Source: Pisolithus tinctorius | Lineage: Eukaryota > Basidiomycota > Agaricomycetes > Boletales > Pisolithaceae | Reading direction: 5' to 3' | NCBI GenBank assembly: GCA_024663395.1 | Contig: JANFAH010000097.1 | Coordinates: forward strand, 86,548-150,547 | Length of the DNA stretch: 64,000 nucleotides | In this document: piece by piece, positions 58,001-64,000 of the stretch | Layout of the letters: each line of letters opens with the position of its first letter | Numbering within the stretch: position 1 is the stretch's first letter | Translations under genes and position numbers: made by a program | The notes under the pieces: model-generated | Seen by the model: only the letters and a program-made list of their open reading frames with translations | Database searches by the model: none | Told to the model about the DNA's origin: nothing

Positions 58001-58319
58001 CCAAGATGTTTCTGGTTCGGTGCGTTTCCTAACCACGCCACATACCTTTTGTATCGTGGCTCTCGACAAACCCACCGGTGGCAAGCTGGTCGTGGATGTT
58101 GGCGACGCTGTTTTACCCCTCCAGCCAGGGGACACCATCAGGTTACTTGGCCCAAAGAATCCCGGGGCCTTGGTCTCTAACAACGCCAATGCTGCATGGC
58201 AGGAGGACCGCGGGCTTGACTGGAAGTTGGATGGTAGTGGAGTGTTGACCATTCAGGTTCCGGAGTCTCTGGTCGACCTGGTGGAGTATGCATGGGCATT
58301 TGAGGTTTCATATGCCTGA
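55086..58319 (+). CDS. Alpha-L-fucosidase, GH29
   Basis: Secreted glycosidase that removes terminal L-fucose. Sixteen exons fit in phase (55086-55337, 55388-55514, 55564-55623, 55677-55731, 55785-56373, 56426-56451, 56511-56544, 56594-56625, 56678-56738, 56795-56905, 56959-57119, 57172-57352, 57405-57501, 57569-57764, 57818-57929, 57981-58319), about 810 residues. The N-terminal ~330 residues form a beta-rich module (YNNQAASVDGTTGDFDGHGG). The GH29 barrel begins WWNKAKYGIFIHWGPYSVPG; FVTKHHDGYSLFDT is typical, and the nucleophile Asp is in EIMWCDIGGP, then VVMNDRCG. The C-terminal module ends AFEVSYA. No in-frame ATG was found at the 5' end: 55086 is a GTG followed by a signal-like WKALLSALC stretch, so a small upstream exon is likely. 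Confidence 0.88.
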
Positions 58320-59093
58320 AATGATAGTGTCCGAAAGTATGGTAGTGTGTATGATGGGAAGCTTGTATATCACTGTACGTTAGGAAATGCTGCAAGCGAA
58401 CAACTCACTTGGTGTGGACTGTGGTGCATCGGTATACCCACTAGGATAGTACCCGTAGGGTAACCTGACGACAAGCAGCCGCGCTATCGGGTTATGCCTT
58501 GCAAGCTCTCGTGAATCCTTAGCTGGAAATTATTAGGACTTGTGTACACACATGAACGGAAGAGAAAGTTTCATTCAAGAAGATAGATTAAACGGACACT
58601 CGAAAAAAGGTACATAGGAGTCATACGGAACTGTTCAGAATTCGGAAACAAATACAAGGCCAGCAAGTGGTACATAGACCAGATCCGCCACAGCATGGGT
58701 ACTTGGAACGGGGGGAGAGCCACAGAAGAAGACGAAAACCTGTTCTCTGCCCGGAAAGGGTCTATAAGCGCTGGACAAGAGAAACGTAAGCACTTGAAGC
58801 CGCCGACTGTCGTAGCTATCGTCCGTCGCAAGCCACCGCTCCCAAAAGGAGAATCAGGCCCACCGACGATGTTCTACATGCATGGAAGAACGTTTCTGCT
58901 ACTGCGAGAGAAACTTGTACTCTGTAACCTGGCAAGACGGAAGTTACGTCCTTGTCCGTCTCGTCAACTTGGGACGAAAGAAACAAGTTAACTCCTGAAT
59001 CAAGAGACTTTTGCACGTTTAGAGAATACAATCAGTTTAAACGAGAACGACGGATGGAACGGTACACACCTTTAAACAGATCACATTCGACGC
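58320..59093. other. Convergent 3' spacer, no gene recognised
   Basis: Between the fucosidase and PIN-gene stops. An open plus frame at 58695-58991 shows no domain. Confidence 0.5.
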
Positions 59094-60602
59094 CTATGTG
59101 TCAGGCTCCAATTTCTCACCTCTCGCAAGGACCCTGACCACCTTGCTAGGCTGCGCAACCATTTCCATCATCTGCATTACTGCAGCAGGACGTTTCCACG
59201 AGACCCGTTCCGCGAGTAGCAGGTGAACCGCCCACAGTGTGAGAGTTGCGCCTGCCACGCCCTCCCTGTCTCTTTCCCCTTTCGTCGTCGTCGCCATTCC
59301 GGAACTGTGACCGATCGGTGGCGCGCCCGCGAGGCATGGCTCGACTTCCAGAAGTTCTATACCGGCCTTGGCTGCCCAGTGCGCAACCAAGAGACCAGCT
59401 GCAACGGGGTTCATACTTGTTCGTGAATGGGGGCCGGCGCAGGAAGCGGAAACTGGAGAGGCCAATCTCTGGAGTGCAATCTGTTGTCTTGCCGACATGT
59501 GGCTAGCGCCGAAGACTGGCCTAACACAGCCAGGACAACCTTGGGGTTTCTTCGAGGTGGTCTTCTCGAGCGTAGTAGAGACGTTGTCGACTTCCCAGCG
59601 GGCGCAGCAGATCATCCTGCGGACCCACTCTGGTGACCCGGATAGATGGAGGGGCTGCGCAATCGGTTTATCGCCGTCCTCGTCTGAATAAGTATCTTTA
59701 AATTCGATGCGATCCCAAGGCACGAAGGCGTCGTCTCGTTGGACCCCTGATGCGAGGATTGGTCCCTACCTGCGCCTCCAAGATCCTCGATGCGGACCTT
59801 GCTCGCTGAGCAAGAGGGCTCGCTCCTTTCTTGAGCAAATCGAGTGTGTTCAGAGCTAGCAAGAATGATTATTAATTAACGACGGAACGACCGGTATCAC
59901 ACACACCTTCCAGAGGCACGATAACGATTTCTTCTCTCCCTTCTTTACACCATTTCTTGACTTTGTGGAGTCCATGTACGAGAACACTTGCGTCGAGCAC
60001 GATGAGGTCAGCGTCCTTCGTCTCCCGCTGGTATTCGTGGGCCTTGTGCACTGGCTTTTCTGGGTAGTCTTTCCTAGGGGACTGTCTAGTTCCGGATGGT
60101 GCGCGCTGCTTCGCCGGATGATTTGCTGGTCCGCGCTTGTGGACAGTCCCTCCGACACCGGAGGTGTGCTCTCCGAATGGCTGGCGTCTATCACCAACAT
60201 CCCTATCCCTATCCCGCGGAAGATCTCTTCTTCCAGCTAAATTGGCATGTCCTTGGTGTGATACTGACTTCTCGAGTTGTTCTACTTGGTGGCTGAGGAA
60301 CGCAGCGCCGAGGGCGCGGGACATGGCAAGCTTGTTGTCGTGTTGGTCTTGTTCGGCGGTACCGCGGAAGTCGACGTGGGCACCCTTTCCGACGGACTAA
60401 TCGATTTGTGGGGCATTGTATATTGGCGTTGGGGCGGCTGTGATGGTTGTGACTTGTGGTGATAGTGGTATCTGCCCCGGTAGGAGTGTAGATGTTGCGT
60501 GGGTGGTTGGAATAGTTGACAACGGCGGCGGGTAGCTCTCATGGCACTACCGCGCGGAGTGATGGCGGTCTTCGGAATAACTTGGGTCGTTGTCGTCGTC
60601 AT
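59094..60602 (-). CDS. PIN-domain (SMG6/SWT1-like) protein with an apparent frameshift
   Basis: Putative RNA-processing protein with a PIN nuclease-type domain. An N-terminal basic, Gln/Ser-rich part starts MTTTTTQVIPKTAITPR. A helix follows, DNKLAMSRALGAAFLSHQVE. The PIN fold begins ADLIVLDASVLVHGLHKVKK (first acidic ligand in LDAS), then EEIVIVPLE joined over an intron (59906-59856) to ALNTLDLLKKG. SRILEAQVGTNPRIR then runs into a different frame that continues VQRDDAFVPWDRIEF; the shift is at a run of four C on plus (59744-59747), one more than needed. The C-terminus RVLARGEKLEP matches fungal relatives. The splice between first and second coding segments (60.3-60.55 kb) is unresolved. Either the gene is damaged or one base is an assembly error. 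Confidence 0.62.
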
Positions 60603-60959
60603 ACCAGTTTGAGAAGGTGCCTGTCACCGGTGTGGTCAATTAAACACCAGAGTATGTAGTAGCTAGGGGGAGGGGGTGGCCAAACAACACAAGACAGGCT
60701 GTCGTCACTGCGGATGGAACTATTTATGTATCCAACGATGCTGTGGCCAGAGCTGTATGCTGAACTTTGCCAGATCTCTGCAATCACGCAAACAACTACG
60801 TATGCTGTCCCTGATGAATAAATCGATCGACAAAGTGGTATCATCATCATCTCATGACGGCTTCGTAGGCAATGCTCAATGAAAACAAAGAAAGGAGAGC
60901 TGCACCAATGTAAGGGTTGCAGGGGCCTGTGATGGCCGAGATAGGCCAACGTACCCCGC
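60603..60959. other. Intergenic spacer
   Basis: Promoter side of the PIN gene and 3' side of the DENN-like gene, both on minus. No other feature. Confidence 0.5.
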
Positions 60960-63214
60960 TCACCCGAACCCGAGAAGTACACCCAGCAAGTCCTTCCACC
61001 CCCTCTTTACTACGACCTTCTTCCCACCTCCATACTCCTCCCCGAGCCACTCCAAGTAGCGTGCATCCAGAGAACTAAATGGACCAAGCTCAAACGAGAG
61101 AACGTCCCGCGGCGTGAGGTATATCACGTTGGTATCCGGCAAGGCCGGTGTAGAGGGGTCAGGTGTCTCCGCGATGGATGGAACGTCCACGAGCTGGCCC
61201 GTCGTTGCCATCGCACTGGCTCTGCCAGTCGCCGGAGAGGTCAACTCTGCAAGCCTGGAGAGTTGGAAACATGTGTTCGCATGGAACGTCTGTAGTAAGG
61301 CCAATGTCGTCCGTATCTGTCTCTCCAACCGCTCTTCCCGGAACCTCCGCGCCACTGGATCGTCGGGCGCATGCATGGCGATACCATTATCCTCGATCGA
61401 CATCCCCGAACCCGTGGACGCCTGGCGTCCGCGACTGCTGCTCTCGCTTGCACTTGAGCCTCCTCCCACACCAAGGGACATGCCCCGAGACCGCTTCATC
61501 CCCTTCACGTTTGGGCTCCCCTCAATTCCATTCGCCACCATGCTTGGCCTTCCCTCAATTCCCAATCCAATGTTCCTTACAAAGGCCCATCTATGGTAAG
61601 GTCGTCGTCCCCAGTCAACCGTACTCCTCCCCAGTCAGCTTTCGATCCATCGGGATTCACGGTCGAATACGATTGCGTAGAGTTGCCGCGCCACGATCCT
61701 ATCCAGAGCGATGCACATACAAGGCAGACATCTTCATACACGCGCCACGCGTCTGCCCAGGACGAGAGTCCGGGAGATTTCGTCGTACCGGTACCTGCGA
61801 CGACGGAACCGGAGGTCGGGTGTTTAAGCATAGGGGAATCGACAGGTGGACGACAGCATGTCGTTGGACAATCGGTCCCCCCACGTCAAGTTGTAAGATA
61901 CGCTCGAGTTCATTCCACTGCAGCAACATGGGTAAATGGTTAGAGCACCGGACGAATGGAAGCAGACGGCAGTTGAGACACGCACGAGCCTAACGTCGCT
62001 CCACGTGAATCGGACAAGCGACAACCTGTGGGTAGGTCCTCGGGAGCCTGGCGACTGCTGGTGAATAGGCTTGGAAACATAAAGCGTTGGGCGAGTCGAC
62101 CGCAAGGGGGTCGAAGTGGTTAAGTCGATCACAAGATCGTAATAAGATGGTTTTTCAAGAAATATCGCGTCAGTTGTGCCTAGCAAGGACGGCCAAACCA
62201 GATGGGTCAACACACAAAGAATAGGCTGGTTGTGCCACGGTCAAGAAATAAGCAGACGCTTACATGCGATCCAGCCTCGACCGGTCTTCCCTTCATGATG
62301 CATCTTGTCAAGGTCGCTCAACGTGACCATCCCAAGCACTGTGATGCCCTCCCTCGACCGACCGCTTAATCGTGTGGGAAGACCACTACCCCTGGCGCCG
62401 ATCCATCACTGTGTTCTCCCTCTTCGTCATCCGTGTCGTGCGGTCCACTACCACCATAGAAAGTTTTACATTGTGCCTCGAAACACAGATCTGCAGCCAC
62501 GTGACAAAGTACACGCGGGCTCAACAGGTGGAAGCGTGTATTAGAATACGCCGTCTCCTAACACGTGTTTGTATAGCGTGAGAGTAGAAGGCCCAAGGAT
62601 GCGGAGGAGGTGCGGGAGATGTAGTGTTGGAGTTGAAGGTGTCGGCGCGACGGCAGGCTTTTATGAATTATGACAACGTCAGCAGAGTCATTGATCGAGC
62701 ATGATGACGAAGAACCACCCCAGACACGATTGATATAGATAAGGATGGTGAAGGTCGAGTTAAAAGGACTTACGTTGTCTAGCTCGTAGCTCCAACCTCT
62801 CCATGACCTGCGCCCCGAGATCTGCTCTTCTGACCATTCTTTCCTCAAAGAATGCACGTGCGGGCTCCCAGTCACCAGCATCCTCCGACGGCTCAAGTAC
62901 AACACCTTGATTCTGATCGGACATACATATCCCCTTTCTTCGACAGAAGTGTATATTTGGTCGATGAGTGCGTTCAGTGCGTCGACGTGTAACCATGGAC
63001 GGGGGCGGGAAGAGCGTGCGAGTAGAACCCCTAGCGCGGAGAGGCGAAAACCACGTTGACCGTGCTCAGAGGTGCGTCTGCGGCGAAATACCGAGACGCC
63101 CGGATGAGTGTCTTTCGTGAAGTAACTATAGTGGCGTTCCGTGTCGCGTACAGTGTCAGACTTGTAGGGGTGTGGCAAATAAGCCGTTTGGAATAGAAAC
63201 GCACACGACGTCAT
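60960..63214 (-). pseudogene. DENN-domain protein (DENND11/DUF2347-like), interrupted by several frameshifts
   Basis: DENN proteins act with Rab GTPases in membrane traffic; this subfamily's role in fungi is unknown. N-terminal exon from 63214: MTSCAFLFQTAYLPHP, then GQRGFRLSALGVLLARS, usual for the upstream DENN part. Further on: ARAFFEERMVRRADLGAQV, HLPHLLRILGPSTLTLYKHV, VTLSDLDKM, GKTGRGWIAC, TTDAIFLEKPSYYDLVIDL, RFTWSDVRL and the end VVKRGWKDLLGVLLGFG. These fit one family in order, but the frame breaks without splice signals: after LYKHVLG near 62557 (one base missing before RRRILI), near 62541 and near 62511 (two bases each, in TA and GT repeats), near 62370, and again around 61.85 kb. 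Either a young pseudogene or a cluster of assembly indels. Family name by recall. Confidence 0.5.
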
Positions 63215-63720
63215 GGTTAACCAGGTGCAAACCGCTCGGCAGAGTGCTAAACTCCACGCCGTCGATGAGAGGTCTGCATATGAACGTGCGGTCTATTATA
63301 ACGCTGGAGAGGGACCAAAACACGACATACCGTTACTTGCCTTTAGACACCAGTCCACGACGTTCCCCTTGGTGGGGTGGAACGAGGCATGGAAGATAGC
63401 GACTGATTGTCACAGAGGGGTATTAATCGTGAGGACAAAAACGGAGTCACCGTGATGTGAGTGCACCGATACCAGAAACGTACGCTACTGAACTGACCGA
63501 TGTCCTGCGGTGGTCTGCCCAAGTCTGCCTTTTGTCCGTCTGACATGGTCGTCCTCGTCCCTACTGCTGTCCTCGTCGCTGCGGACACTGCCAATATGTG
63601 TATGGGTACTTGCACGAGTTTAAGGGAGTGCCCGGATTCCGATATCCGACTCGGAGGGGGGTCATGATCGCCAGGGGGGTCGATCAGCCTCGAGTTGGTC
63701 TCATCGCGTCGACGTCCAGC
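63215..63720. promoter_or_regulatory. Divergent intergenic region, DENN-like / prefoldin 5
   Basis: 506 bp between two start codons on opposite strands. An open plus frame (63213-63455) overlaps the DENN-like start and shows no domain. No TATA box was found. Confidence 0.45.
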
Positions 63721-64000
63721 ATGGCCAGCACCGCTCAGCCCCAGCAGATCAACATCGCTGATCTGGACTTACAGCAGCTTGCCGAAGTACGACGCCAACT
63801 CGAAGAGGTCATTAGGTGCCATTTCCAGGGTGTGCCCCACTCTAAACTTTATTTCTTCACAGGAGTTGTCCCATCTCACTAACTCCTTCGCACAACTCAA
63901 GCAAGCGCAGTCAAAATTTAAACAGTGCGTAGACAACGTGCAAGAGGTGAAACCCAAGAATGCAGGTCAGTTCGCTACTTTGTCGTCACCTTTGCAGAAC
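63721..64000 (+). CDS. GIM5: Prefoldin subunit 5 (partial, cut by window end)
   Basis: Subunit of the hexameric prefoldin chaperone that hands nascent actin and tubulin to the CCT chaperonin. Visible exons 63721-63807, 63863-63965 and the first three bases of the next at 63998. The start reads MASTAQPQQINIADLDLQQL, then AEVRRQLEE, and exon 2 ELSHLTNSFAQLKQAQSKF followed by DNVQEVKPKNA, the N-terminal coiled-coil arm of the alpha-class subunit. The second intron is only 32 nt (63966-63997). The remaining two thirds of the gene lie beyond the window. A broken copy of the exon 2-intron region lies at 54690-54828 on the other strand. Confidence 0.92.

Noticed and set aside
61163..61993. A 276-residue plus-strand frame
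   Set aside because: Antisense of the C-terminal DENN-like segment, with low-complexity composition and no domain.

Overview
The window is nuclear DNA from a filamentous basidiomycete, very probably an Agaricomycete. Genes are broken by many short introns (about 32-100 bp, GT-AG with a few GC-AG). The gene content is fungal: a mitochondrial adrenodoxin-type ferredoxin, SPO7, recyclin-1, YTM1, URC4 and a DUF3684-type giant ATPase. An array of six class I hydrophobin genes points to mushroom-forming fungi. No bacterial operon, CRISPR array, intact transposon, rRNA or tRNA was recognised. All gene models are hand-spliced by reading-frame and phase continuity; most exon phases close exactly.

Layout. 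0-10.4 kb: the 3' end of an SLC45-type sugar transporter, ferredoxin YAH1, a decayed WD40/TPR gene, a secreted amidase, a hotdog thioesterase and a PQ-loop membrane protein. 10.8-17.3 kb: one 25-exon gene for a ~1760-residue GHKL (HSP90-like) ATPase that ends in an HEIAH motif. 17.9-30.1 kb: a single-pass membrane protein head-to-head with SPO7, then histidinol-phosphatase, a 75-residue Cys-rich protein, URC4 and ETF-ubiquinone oxidoreductase. 30.3-43.2 kb: a dense housekeeping block with recyclin-1, phosphoglycerate mutase, ribosomal protein uL14, a SEC14-like protein, YTM1, eIF2-alpha, uS8 and eS17. Three pairs in this block are transcribed divergently from promoters of 126-205 bp. 43.9-52.9 kb: hydrophobin array, five genes on the minus strand and one inverted, with spacers that are visibly duplicated. 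53.3-64 kb: exosome subunit RRP42, a partial copy of prefoldin 5, a GH29 alpha-L-fucosidase, a PIN-domain gene, a DENN-like gene with several apparent frameshifts, and the start of the real prefoldin 5 gene, cut by the window edge.

Functional themes. The 34-43 kb block gathers translation and ribosome-assembly genes (uL14, Ytm1, eIF2-alpha, uS8, eS17) in head-to-head pairs, which suggests shared control. The hydrophobin array looks like recent local duplication of cell-surface protein genes with a conserved three-exon layout. The least understood product is the giant ATPase.
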